A stretch of DNA of 64,000 bases, from positions 14,432,062 through 14,496,061 of the forward strand of contig OU612074.1 in assembly GCA_914767715.1 (NCBI GenBank), written 5' to 3'. Numbering within the stretch: the stretch's first letter is position 1; every line of letters starts with the position of its first letter. Positions 1 to 11,600 of this stretch are shown piece after piece. The DNA comes from Membranipora membranacea. Taxonomy: Eukaryota; Bryozoa; Gymnolaemata; Cheilostomatida; Membraniporidae. The notes beneath the pieces were generated by a model. It was not told the origin of the DNA. It searched no databases and saw nothing but the letters and a program-made list of their open reading frames with translations. Position numbers and translations under genes: made by a program.

Positions 1-193
1 TGGTTTTTTATTACTCCTAATACTGTTACACCAAATTTTCCTCTCTCACCTCACCGGAATACAGATTTGTTTAGCTTTTAATAATATGCTACTATTTACA
101 CCACTGTGTGAGATGTACGTGAAGGTGTTTGCTTAAGTTTCCTGTATGATTGAAGACATTTTTGAGCTGAAACCAACCAATTCTTCCTTTCAG

Positions 194-450
194 CATCATA
201 GAGACTTGACTACAAAGACACCGATCAGTTCATTCTCATGTAGTAACAGATACAGTGTACTAGCTGATACAAGTCCTGTCAACAATCAGGTGAGTTTTTT
301 TGGGGTCGTGTTGTTTACAAAAAGGTTTCCAACCCATTCAGCCTGTGAGTTTGTTCTTTCTTTAACCTTGATCATGTATTGATGATGGTTTTAGCCACGT
401 TGGACCACCCCAATAAGCTGATTTATAATAATGATAACAGTATCCGACAT

Positions 451-490
<40 letters not shown>

Positions 491-3400
491 CACATTATAA
501 TAATGATATATATGTTTTAGGACATGTCATCTGTGACTGCTCCAGTGGGAAAGCCTGTAAGCCAGCGGAGGAACGGCACGAAAAGAAGGACATGGCGCCA
601 AAACAGATCTTTGATACAGGTACATAAAGGATTTTAGCTATCTCATTATTCTTCTTTGTGAAGAGATGGTACCAGTGTTGCAACTGTTATGTACAAAGAT
701 GTTACGTTATGTTCAAAGATTGATTATTGACATCAGTGCTGCGTTCGACTCTTTTGCTGCTTGATTTCATACTAGGTTTTTTATGCGTTGTGACAGGATC
801 TCTACGCCCTTTATTATCTCCTACCTTACTACCACATTGTAAAGTAAAAGGATTTTATTGCAGATGCCTGTCAGATGTACTCTCAGTGGAGGAGGTGGAG
901 TTGGGGAGATGAACACGGATACGGATACAGATACGGAAGATTCTAACGAGGCTGAATTACGAGGTGTTGAGTATTGGTTCGGTGAAGGTATGGAGTTTAC
1001 TTGTTTTGCTGACTTTTTGCAGCGAAAAAAAGCATATTCAGGTAATGAAAATGTGCATTTAGTTGTCAATGATGCACACAAACTGAAAACAAATTATGAT
1101 GATATTTTGCGGCCTTATGATCGAGTTAAATATTCATGTCAATTTGGACCTAAATCAAAGCCAAAGGGTAAAGGCATCAGGGATACGAAAACCAGTAAAA
1201 TAGATTGCCCATTTGTGCTGCGATTGGGATACGATAAAAAGAAAAATATGTATGTGGTCAAACAAGCAAATCTTATCCATAACCATGAATGTAATCAGGA
1301 CGAAATGGCATGTACTGCTGCAAAACGAAAATTAACTAGCAATGAAATTAATGTTTTGAGGCCTCTTCTTAAAGAAGATGTGCAGTTCAGTCCAAGAAAA
1401 TAACACGCATAGCAAGAGAAAATTTTGGGAAACCTGTGACAACAAAAGATATGCAGAATTTGATTGCCAGGGAGAGACACCAATGTGGACCATCTATCGA
1501 AGACCTCCAAAAATCGATAATTCAAATCCAAAACCAGGACAAAAAAAAATTTGTTGAATTATTGGCCCTTGATGGAAGCGATCAACTTGCTGGAGTATAC
1601 TTTCAATACCATAAGATGCTAAGTGTTTTGGAACAGTTTGGGCACATGATATTTGTAGAGGTAACTTACAATGTAAATGTTGAAAAATATAACCTGTTGA
1701 CATTCTTAGTTGCTGATGGCGAAAACAAAGGACATCCTGTAGGATATGCATACAAAATGAAAGCCAACCAATTCTTAGCTTGTATAAAACACTCAAACTA
1801 TCAAACAGGCAAAACGTTGATATATTTATGTTAGACAAAGACATAAAGTGTATAAATGCATTAAAAAAGAATTTTCCTCAGAGTAGTATTATTCTTTGTT
1901 ATTTCCATGTCATGAAATATTTTAAAGAAAGAGTAAGGTGCCTGATCACAGGCTCTTCTCACGAAAAAGAAACAGCGCTGTCACTAATTCGCTCTTTAGT
2001 TAGGTCCAGGAGTCAAAATGAGTATGATTCATATTTCCACCAGCTAAAAAATGTTGCCTCACAAACCTTCATTGAATATTATGAGAAAAATTGGGATAAT
2101 GATATCAAATAGTGGTTCGTTTTTAAGGATAGAGTTGATCTCCTTACCACTGGAAACAATACCAATAACCATATTGAGTCACATCACAATTCAATCAAAA
2201 GAGATCTTAAAAGAAATCATCATATTTTAAAGAGTGTTATTGTCCTTTTAGAAAACTACATGTTCTGCCATCTGGAGACTACAAGGCAAATCCATGTTAA
2301 CCAAAAGATGAAAGCGCCAACTGTCATGCCTGAATGTCCAATCAGATACCAATATAAATCGATGCTTACAGATTTTGCGTATGACCGTGTTTGCAAACAA
2401 TTGTTAATGTTGCAAAAAAATGAGATAGAATATGGGGTGGAAAAAGTTGAGCATCAAACATATTATGTGTCGATATCAAAGACGAGAACTCATGTGAACC
2501 TTAATAGTATGTCATGTAACTGTGAATTCCATCAAAATTTTGGCTTACCATGTCACCATTTGTTTGCATGTCTCAATTCTCAGGGTGAGCAGCTCTTTAT
2601 TGAAAGTATTATCCCCACACGCTTCACCAAGCTATGCGCCCAATCCACATTCCCTCTTGATTTGGCAAATGCAAACTGTGGACGTATAAGCTCATCAAAT
2701 GAAAATACTGAACCGTTAACAATTAGAAAGTCGCAGCCTTTGAGTCAACAAGATAAATAGTTATACACACAAGGCGTTATGGCAAACATATCTGATGATT
2801 TGACAGCTTTCCCTAAAGATGATTTTGATGCTGATGTTTTAAAACAATTTTGTGATAACTTGTACAACGGCTAGGTAGTTCCGCTTCAAAAAGTTGAAAG
2901 CGAAGAAATCATGAAACATAAGTTGTCCACAAACGAATCTGCGAATGATGCCTGTTACAACAGTCAATCAACCATATGAACGCGTCACCATATAGCTTAA
3001 CTTCGCTCAGCATTCACGTGAGAGTGCTAGCCTCGACCACTGGGAGAGGTTCTTACCTCTGCAGGTCACAACGAATGCAAAAGTAAAGAATGGGGTTCTT
3101 TGCGCGGGGATGTAACTACCTTGTTTTGGTCACTTTCACAAGATGTGGTGTTACATACCCAAGTAAAATGCCAATAATACTCACTGAAATTTCTAGAGGG
3201 GGCAACTCTGACACTTGGTTTAAATTTGCATGTCGTGTTTAAAAATGTCTGCTATATTTCCATCCCATTTCAAACGCAGATGTTGCTATTTTATTGCTTG
3301 TAGAAGGTGTAATGGGTGAAGATGGCAAGAAGATGAAGTGAAATCTGGATTTAAGTCAGTCATGAAAATGATATGAAAATGGTATGAAGCAATAATTTCA

Positions 3401-3835
3401 GAGGGGGTGTGCTTATTATCATCGGTCGTGTTAGCTTCAACGCGATGTAATGAATGAATTTTAATCCCCTACCCTACCTGGATGCACATGTGTGCTTTAG
3501 TGCTTGGTCAACCGATTGAGCATCTCCCTAAAATCCTTTGTAAATGCTCCATAAAGTTGAAGTTGATCCTGCTTATTTATAAAGCCTTTCACAGGTTACT
3601 CAACTTTACTCTCTCTAACAATTCCAATACTATTATGTGGACAGTATGTGGGCAGGTTTTGAGTATTTTTGTTTGAATTCCATAAATGTTAGTAACTCTC
3701 CTAAAGGATAAAGACCATCCATTGTCTGTTCACTGATATAGTTGTCTCATTTTGCAGAAGAACCGGTCCCCACTTCTTCGGAGTACAACTGGAGATCTCA
3801 AAACTGCAACTGCACTACTGTTTACCCCCAAATGA
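194..3835 (+). CDS. Unrecognised gene, last three exons (5' end outside window)
   Basis: Three phase-0 exons join cleanly: 194-289, 521-619 and 3758-3835. Each has an AG acceptor (cttttCAG, gttttAG, tttgCAG); the first two have GT donors (gtgagt, gtacat). The last exon ends at TGA 3833-3835. Together they encode about 90 residues that read as the C-terminus of a longer protein. Visible pieces are SCSNRYSVLAD in the first exon, a very basic stretch (SQRRNGTKRRTWRQ) in the second, and a terminal ALLFTPK in the third. The basic, Ser/Thr-rich and low-complexity character suggests a disordered tail, perhaps nuclear, but I do not recognise the family. The last intron, about 3.1 kb, holds a decayed transposase. 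An alternative is that exon two splices into the transposase ORF at 864, which is also phase 0; the frameshifts in that ORF make it less likely to give a working product. Confidence 0.5.
446..488. repeat. (TA)n microsatellite
   Basis: Alternating T/A dinucleotides sit in the intron just upstream of the exon at 521-619. Similar TA tracts occur at about 36497-36517, 60601-60616, 63181-63260 and 63688-63718. Confidence 0.9.
864..2760 (+). pseudogene. Decayed MULE/FAR1-like transposase (ZSWIM-type)
   Basis: Consecutive blocks in shifting frames add up to one MULE-type transposase of about 620 residues. Block 1 (864-1403) has an acidic N-terminus (DTDTDTED) and a FAR1-like region with conserved Cys/His (DCPF, HNHEC). 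Block 2 (about 1395-1800) carries the start of the transposase core (FVEVTYN). Block 3 (about 1790-2112) has MLDKD followed by ILCYFHV, the usual second Asp and C-x2-H of MULE cores. After an in-frame TAG at 2110-2112, block 4 in the same frame continues to 2760 with a SWIM zinc finger (CNCEFHQNFGLPCHH). Two frameshifts, near 1400 and 1790-1810, and one nonsense codon break the gene. The first catalytic Asp of the family, usually DATY or DVTY, reads Glu here. The element lies in an intron of the gene at 194-3835. It is related to ZSWIM1/3-type proteins, which are themselves derived from MULE transposases. Confidence 0.75.
2761..3480. other. Probable 3' remainder of the MULE element
   Basis: No intact gene is visible. 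A short open stretch starting at the ATG near 2779 could be a decayed C-terminal continuation of the transposase. I could not find a convincing terminal inverted repeat, so the right edge of the element is not fixed. Confidence 0.3.
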
Positions 3836-5617
3836 TAGTGTGCGCAATGGAAACATGATAAAACGCCACTGCATATTGTTGGTATGCTTTTATTGGCTGA
3901 AAAATATGGAAAATATTTCCTCCTGGGAGATAGGTCACATATCTGTCTTACTGGGTTTTGGAAACCTTTTTGGTGCTCACGAGCGATAAGCATGCTTGCT
4001 AAACTTTTCTAAGAACTCATGTGAGATTGACTGCTAGGAACAGGAGTGGAATGGTTGCAATGATTAGTTTTACTTTCTCTTTCCTCATATTCATACTCTA
4101 TTTCATTATCGGTGTTTTAAACATGTAACTGGTGACAACTTTACTAAACCTAACTGAAAAGTAGCAGACAACCACTAATTTTCACCAGCCTATTTGACTT
4201 ATCCACCATTACTTTGGCACTCAATTTTTTTTACCATGGTCTGTACTCCTGTCTTTTTCTATAAAGTACTGAAGCATTGTGCTTTCATTATTTTATGTGA
4301 ACTCTCAATATAGTCAATCGTGTGCTTGAACTCATATTTCTGTTTTCATAGAGGTATTAAAATGTTATGGTCGTTTCTTGATATATGTCTAGTTCTAACA
4401 CAGTTTCATCTATTATCGGCAAGGAAATACAACAAAATCATGTCTCCGTGGATGTGTAGCGAATTTTCTATCCCAATAAAACAACATTACCAAAAAGCAA
4501 AAAGAAAATTGATTTGTAATGTAATCCTAACTGTTACACCTTTGTTGGCGTGGCCGTGCACGTAAAGGCATGCATGTATAGCAAGTGAAACACATACACT
4601 GGGTGTGCAGGGTCTTCTTGCCTGTTAACATGGAGGCAGTACTCCTTACAAGCAAGGAGACAAAGAGATAAACTTACTCCTTTCCATAAGTACCGTAACT
4701 AATGCATTGGGTACTTGTGATGCAGTAACTGACACCGTAAGATCACAAGTCATAATTTGTGCCAAGTGAAAAAATGAATGGCCCAACCCATCTAAAAGTC
4801 CTATTGCTTTACTAGTAGTACTTGAACACACTGATATGAGCTTAGGGGGTTCCTTTACCAACCCACATGAGGGTAAGAATTGAAGAAAATCATTTACCGG
4901 AGTTTCCCTCTCATGCAATTTCGCAAAAACTTTTTAGCAATTGGAAACCTATGAAGACAATATAAGTACAACCCACAAACTCATAACATCTTCACAACAC
5001 TGAAACTAGCGGGTGTGCGGGGAAGCAGGGCGGGCCTGTAGTCTTTTCGCCGGTTGAAGTAGAATCAAGAACGAACCTAGCTAGAGATATCCGACATATT
5101 GTATACTGAAGACTGTCCATCCTTATGTCCATCGAGCATCTATGTAAAGACCAACCACTGGTGAGTCCATCTTACAACAGTGCAAGTCCACTCAACTCCG
5201 AGAGAGAGATTGAAACATAGTAATAATGACTTACTCTTCTCTAGTAAGTCTCTGGGTATTCATCACTGGAGAAGCAGTCTTTCTTATTCTTTCTTTAAAT
5301 CTTGTTAAAAAAATCTTTTCAAACTTTATGCCTGCTTTTGAAATGTGACCAAATGACCTTTACCTTAAAGTCTTAACCAAAATAGTAATGTGAAGCGAAG
5401 CAAAATAGTTTTTGGCAGAAATATCCCTACAATCAACACAGTACAGTTTTGAATCAATTGAGTTGCCTGAAGGCATGAGTAGGTAGGACCCACTGTGCTT
5501 AAAATTAAAAAAGCTTTATTGAAAAAGTGATATGTAGAAATAAAGAAAAGGGTCTTATTATGACGGATCCTGTAACCTTTACTTACTGCTTGTAGAGTTG
5601 AACTCATTCCCTAAGAA
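3836..5617. other. Intergenic stretch, nothing recognised
   Basis: Several ORFs of 80-90 codons on both strands (for example 4320-4565 and 4646-4918) have no recognisable domain, splice context or repeated structure. AATAAA occurs near 4478, about 640 bases past the last stop codon, which is far for a poly(A) signal. The stretch probably contains the 3' UTR of the left-hand gene and the promoter of the gene at 5618. Confidence 0.5.
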
Positions 5618-8600
5618 ATGGCTGCATCTACCTCTCAAAACGTGACTGTTGATAATGCTGGACAACCATTCGAAATCAATAGGTACGCTTGGAGCAGACT
5701 GCACTTTACAGCTCAGGTTGCTCTCTCCTGTTCTAAAACAGAAGAACTTCTCAAAAGGTTAAATAAACTCAACTCAACCACTGCGACACCAACCACCACT
5801 ACCGCAACACCTACCGCCACAACATCAATCACCACACCAACACCAACCACCACTGCAACACCTGCCACCGCCGCAACACCAACGACAACACCAACCACCA
5901 TCGGAACACCAACCACCACCGTAACACCAACCACCACCGTAACACCAACCACCACCGTAACACCAACCACCACCGTAACACCAACCACCACTGCAACACA
6001 AATCAACGCCGTAACACTAACCACCACTGCAACACAAACCACCACCGTAAGACCATCCGTACAGAACAAACGACAATTCAAGTTTGTTAAAGAACTGATA
6101 GACTCTGTGTTTTCAAGTGATATACCAAAACTGTATGGCTTCTCGGATGATATTAAAACCGCAGTCACTGAGATCGCCAATTTACGTAATTTGGTGTTAC
6201 ACTGCGACATAACCCGCAACAGTGGAGTTGGCACGCGTATTGATTTCACCCCAGAAACAAACTCAAAAAGACAAAAAGAAATTGACTCAATGAAGAAAAT
6301 GAAGAAAAAAATGCTAGGAAACTATAAGAGAGTTGTAGATAAGCTGCTACCAGTTTTAGTTCTCTTTGGGAAACAAGCTCATGAGCCGCTTCTCACGCTT
6401 CTCACGGAGCTCAGACAAATCATGAACATTACCGAATCAAAATCCACTGACCCAACTGATATTCAGTTATACCATATATTACAGGACTCTTCTCACACCG
6501 CTCTTCTCATCAAAGCTTTCTGCGAGGTTCGTGAGGCAAATCATAAGTGCCATACGCTTACAAGAGATAACAATAATCCAGGTGATCCTATTCAGGTGAA
6601 TGGTATTACTGAGGCCATCAAACGTCATTCTGAATCGGAGGAATTCTTCAACATCTTGGCTGAGGTTGTAAACATGGTAAATATAACTTTCACACAAATC
6701 ATAACTGAAATTTTAGGTTCCTTTTTCCATTCCATAACAGTATAACATAACAGTTGAGAATGACTTGTAACCGCCTTTTAAAGTGCATTTCTCAGGCCCC
6801 TTTACTGCCCTGGTAAACATTCAGGATATAATTCCTTTTTTGCAAAGAAGTTCTGAAACAGTAGCTCATACTTGTATTTTGAGTGAAAAAAGAATGTTAA
6901 AATTTTACAAAGGCCTGGTTTTATCTTAAACTACTGCTGCCACTCAGGGAAATGTGTGCTCATTGAATTCTGTATAGCTCTAAACTATCAGAGTCCGGGG
7001 CTGCAAACTCAGAATTGACACCTTATGGGCAAAAAATTTGCACAATGCGAAGTCAAAATTAGGGTATGAAAATAATGCACTAGGTGATGACATTATTATT
7101 GTGACTACTAAGACAGTAACTATGTCATTATTTCGGATAGATAAACCATTTCATACCTTGATTTTGACGATTAGTTTGTGCAAATTATATGCCTATTAGG
7201 TGACAATTCTGAGATTGCAGCCTCATTTTAATAGTTTTTGGGCTATGACAGAATTCAAAGAGCACATATTTCCCTGAGTGGCAAGGAAGTATGTAAACAT
7301 AACCCTGCTATGCTCATTTTACATTAAAATGAGCTCTGATTTTATGTCTGTTATCGTTATCCTGAAACAGCAGCTGAAATTCAACTGACATTATTAGGTT
7401 CTTTTCTGCCAGAAGATTAATCAGTATCGGCATGCTATCATGATGCTGCTAGATTTGAGGTCTTCCTCTTTTTGCTGCTATTTTTCCATAACTAAGTCTA
7501 CGCCTGATCTATTTTAGAAGGAGGAGTACATGAGCGTGTCCAGTGTTTCTGACTATGACCTGATCTTACAGGGATATACATGGTTCGTAATCACATTATT
7601 CGAATGAGTTAGTTAGCCAATGTTTATTGTTCAGTGAAGTGTATACCTGTATAAATAGTGGTATAAAATATGGATCAAGATCAATTTGAAGGTTGAACTT
7701 TAGCTACTAGTGGTTGGGCAATTAGAAAGTATAGTTTTTGATTGTTTTAAATGACCAGGAAAATTGAAAGTTATACCTTCCCTGGCATGTCTTCTTTTGT
7801 CAACTAGAATATGTTGACATCAAAATTCTTTCAACATCATGATACTCCCATTACTTGATAGGATTGATAGGCATGTTAATGCATCGATAGAAGAAGGGCA
7901 GAATATCACAATTATATTGTTGGTTTGTTAGTGATGGATGATTCAATATTTCATTCTCGTTCGCTTTCTTACACCAGGCAAATGAAACAGCTGGAAAAGA
8001 GCGGGCTTGAGAACAAAGAGTTAGTAAAAGAGTATGAAGAGTATAAAACAGATAAAGAGGCAGAGTTAAAAACCGTATTTCCATGGACATTTTTGTCTTG
8101 ATCCAGGCCGAGTTGATGAAATGAAAACACTAAAAATGTTGTGCTCACTGCGATCTCTCTCGAATTTGATCTGAAGTCTAAGCTCGATATCTGACCACCG
8201 AACTCAATTTAATCTATATTTTAATTTTTGCAGGTCTAGTATATTGATCCGAATCCCATGATGGTCTTTTCTGGCCTATTAATACATGACAATGTGGCAG
8301 CCAGGTGACCGTGGCCCCCATAACTTTTTTAGCAAGTCAATTTTAAAAAAGCCCAGAAATTTAGAGCCATTTACTTTTACCAGGGGATTATGAAGGGATA
8401 TCACAGGTTGAAATGTTGTACCACTTTTTCCCAGATAATGCTTAAAGATTATCTGCATTGGGAGGTCACTGGTAGTATATCTAACACAATATTTGGATTC
8501 CCCATGTCTTTTTACATCTAGAGTCTAAGTTCCAAATCTCAGTGACCATTCTGAGAGGAATAATAACCTGGAACAGAAGTGCTGACTTTATTGGCTAGAA

Positions 8601-11600
8601 AACTTTTTATTTCGGAATCCCTACTTCAGGATGACGTAGGGCGGAGCTCTCATCATCGCGATTACTATAATATTAGTAATTTCTGTTATTGTTTTCTGCT
8701 CATGAAATACCTTTATAGTGTCTAATACCCATCTCCTTACATTTCAATTCAACTAGAAGAAGATAATGGAGTGTTACAAGACACTAAAAGTATTTCATGG
8801 GAAGAAAACACCAACAGAAAACAACCAATTTTCAGCTTGTAACATAGCAACAGTGGTAATGTTACTTCCGCCAATACGTAATTCTGAAGGAGGGATTCCC
8901 AAATAAAAAGTTTTCTAACCAATAAAGTCAGCACTTCTGTTTCAGGTCATTATTCCTCACAGGATTGTCACGGAGATTTGGAACTTGGACTCTAGATGTA
9001 AAGAGACATGGGGAATCCAAATATTTTGTTAGATATACTACCAGGGACCTCCCAATGCAGATAATCTTTAAAGACTTTGTTTTAGGCTGCTCTTTTGTAT
9101 CACATCTTATTCTCCATATTTTATTCTATCATGTGAGCGATTTTCAGCTTTAGAATCCAAATATTGAGGAAGTTATGGCCTCTCAAACTTCCAAGGTGAC
9201 GGCAATTTATCGGCAGTAAAAATCAGCTGGCAATCCCTAGGGTACGTCACAACCAGTTAACCTAGTTGGTCCAAGTGGCATGATGGTAGCGTCGTTGCCT
9301 CTAGGTATGGGGACCCGGGTACGATTCCCACCCAGGTCTGAATTTTGATCATCAATTATTATGTGATTATTAGTGTATTAACTAATAACTCATGTCTATG
9401 TCACATGTCTATGGTTGTGACATACCCCAGGGGAAACATCCGCTTATTCCCAATGCCGATTGAAGGCAATCACCCTGGAAGTTTGAGAGGTCATAACTTC
9501 CTCAATATTTGGATTCTAAAGCTGAAAATCGCTCACATGATAGAATAAAATATGGAGAATAAGATGTAATACAAAAGAGCAGCCTCAAACAAAGTCTTTA
9601 AGCAATTTAAAACTGAAACTTGTGACGTAAAGCTACAACTGCTGCCAGTAAAGTATCCTCTTGCTTCTCTCCCTAATAATTTAAGTGAATCTCAAAGTAC
9701 AATGTCTACTTAACAAAGTTCAAACCAACACATAACCAGGATGTACATAATTTGTCAAACCTTATGTCAAGAGAATCTTTTTTATGCAAAAGTAGCAATC
9801 ACAAATCAGCTCCTGAATGATCTCCCTCATTGCTGTCAAAACAATGGTAGTTTTAGTGGACGACTTGCTCCTCAATTTTCTTTCCACAACATGGGCTGAA
9901 ATGCCTTATAACTGCCTCATTTATTGACAATTTCTCTGGGGATCACGACACCCCATCCCCTGGGCCATGATCCTATCTTGCAAACAAACTGAATTTGTCC
10001 TACTATAGAGTTTATTTATGCTATGAGCAACTTGACTGACTTGGTTATTCATAGGATTCATAAACTCCACTTGGAATGTAATGCACCTTAATTGTCACCA
10101 TATTGCATGTGAAATGAAACTGTTTGATGGCTGCTGTGTGGTAAAATATAAAAAGTCTAAGCTCAATAAAAGTGACTGCATTGATAAAAATCTCACGAGG
10201 TCAGTTTTTTTTTCAAAGGGGGTGCCTTATTGCTGTTGGGTGCCTTATAACTAGAGCATTTTTAATTTTTTCGAGGGAGATGCTTCACATATAAAGCCGT
10301 TGCCTTATAAGTGAGGTATTACGGTATAAGATTTCTATTGAAGAACCGGCGGCGACCCTCTGAAGGCATTAGTTCGGATGTTGATGCGCAACTCAACTGA
10401 CAATAGTGCCAAAATGGCAGATTTTATCAAATTTTAGAATTTTTTTCTGATATCAATGTCTTTCCTTTCTCATTGCAATTATAGGCAGGTAGTGAAAATC
10501 AAGGAACTTGAAGAGAGAGTCAAAGCTGGGGATCATGCAACAAAAGAGAATGTGGACCTACAGAGGAGAAATTGGATGAATGAAGCTGAAATAGAACGGA
10601 ATGAAGCTGAAATAGAACGGTAATAAGACAGAAATGATTTGCTAAAAATATATACGTGGAGAATTTTAAGATTGGTATTCAATGGTTTTAATATGGACTT
10701 AATATACAATATATATATATAGTATATTGTATATTAATATATATGTCTATGGCCTAATGTCACAAATAGCAGATATCCCAAAATTTTGCAGGCTAGTATA
10801 AATATGAATTCAAAAACAAAGTGGGGACACTGAATTCCAAACTTTATTTCTGTCTTGCTAACGAATATTATTTTTGAGAGGTGTGCAATGTTAAATGCTC
10901 AGGAGTTTCATTTTGCTGTTTGCTTTCTATTAAGCAACAAAGAAACTAAGCTTAACAAACACAAATTACAAAAAACCCAGGCTAGAGACTTCTAGACCAA
11001 AAGCTGTACGAGAATTGGTAAGCACCCGCGATCATTAGTGTCAGCATGAAAAACATTTGACTTCTGCTCCGATCATTGAGCTTGGACACTCATATATTGG
11101 CAGTAGCTGCCGTTCGGTTGATTAAAAAACAGTTGATTAAAATCAGGCATAAGTGGCAAAATATTGGTTACATTGCTGCACCAGGTTGCTCTCTGATTTT
11201 AGGCAGGTGAGAGCACACTTAAGATTTGAATCCATTACCTTAAGCACTTGTATGCTGAAGGCCCGAAGCTCTTACCAACTCTTTTTTTTCGATGAACTTC
11301 TATCGAAAAATGGCAAAGTTTCTCTACCCATATATTTTGGATAATCTTGACCTTTTATACATAGAACAAGCTTATTGTTTGCTATAATATTAGATATGAA
11401 GTTTTATCATAAGTTACTAGGTTTTTGGGATAGAAAATGAAAGATTTTGAGTTGTGTTAATTACAGTGGATTAAGGTTATATGAAGTTTGAAAATTGCAA
11501 GACAGAATTGTACTTTCGAAAAACCACAAAAATTCAAAAACTTGGTAGATTTTAGAATAAATACCCAAATATATTTCATGGCTATGCATGCGCCTGCTGT

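Noticed and set aside
4646-4918. Minus-strand ORF of 90 codons as a gene
   Set aside because: No domain, no splice support and no repeated homology; the length is within chance expectation.
5713-6249. Minus-strand Val-rich ORF of 178 codons
   Set aside because: It is the antisense of the Thr/Pro coding repeat; its Val content is forced by the complement of Thr codons.
11153-11344. Small ORF as an exon of the coiled-coil gene
   Set aside because: The exons at 10485-10619 and 12068-12207 already join in phase with a split Arg codon, and this ORF has no coiled-coil character.
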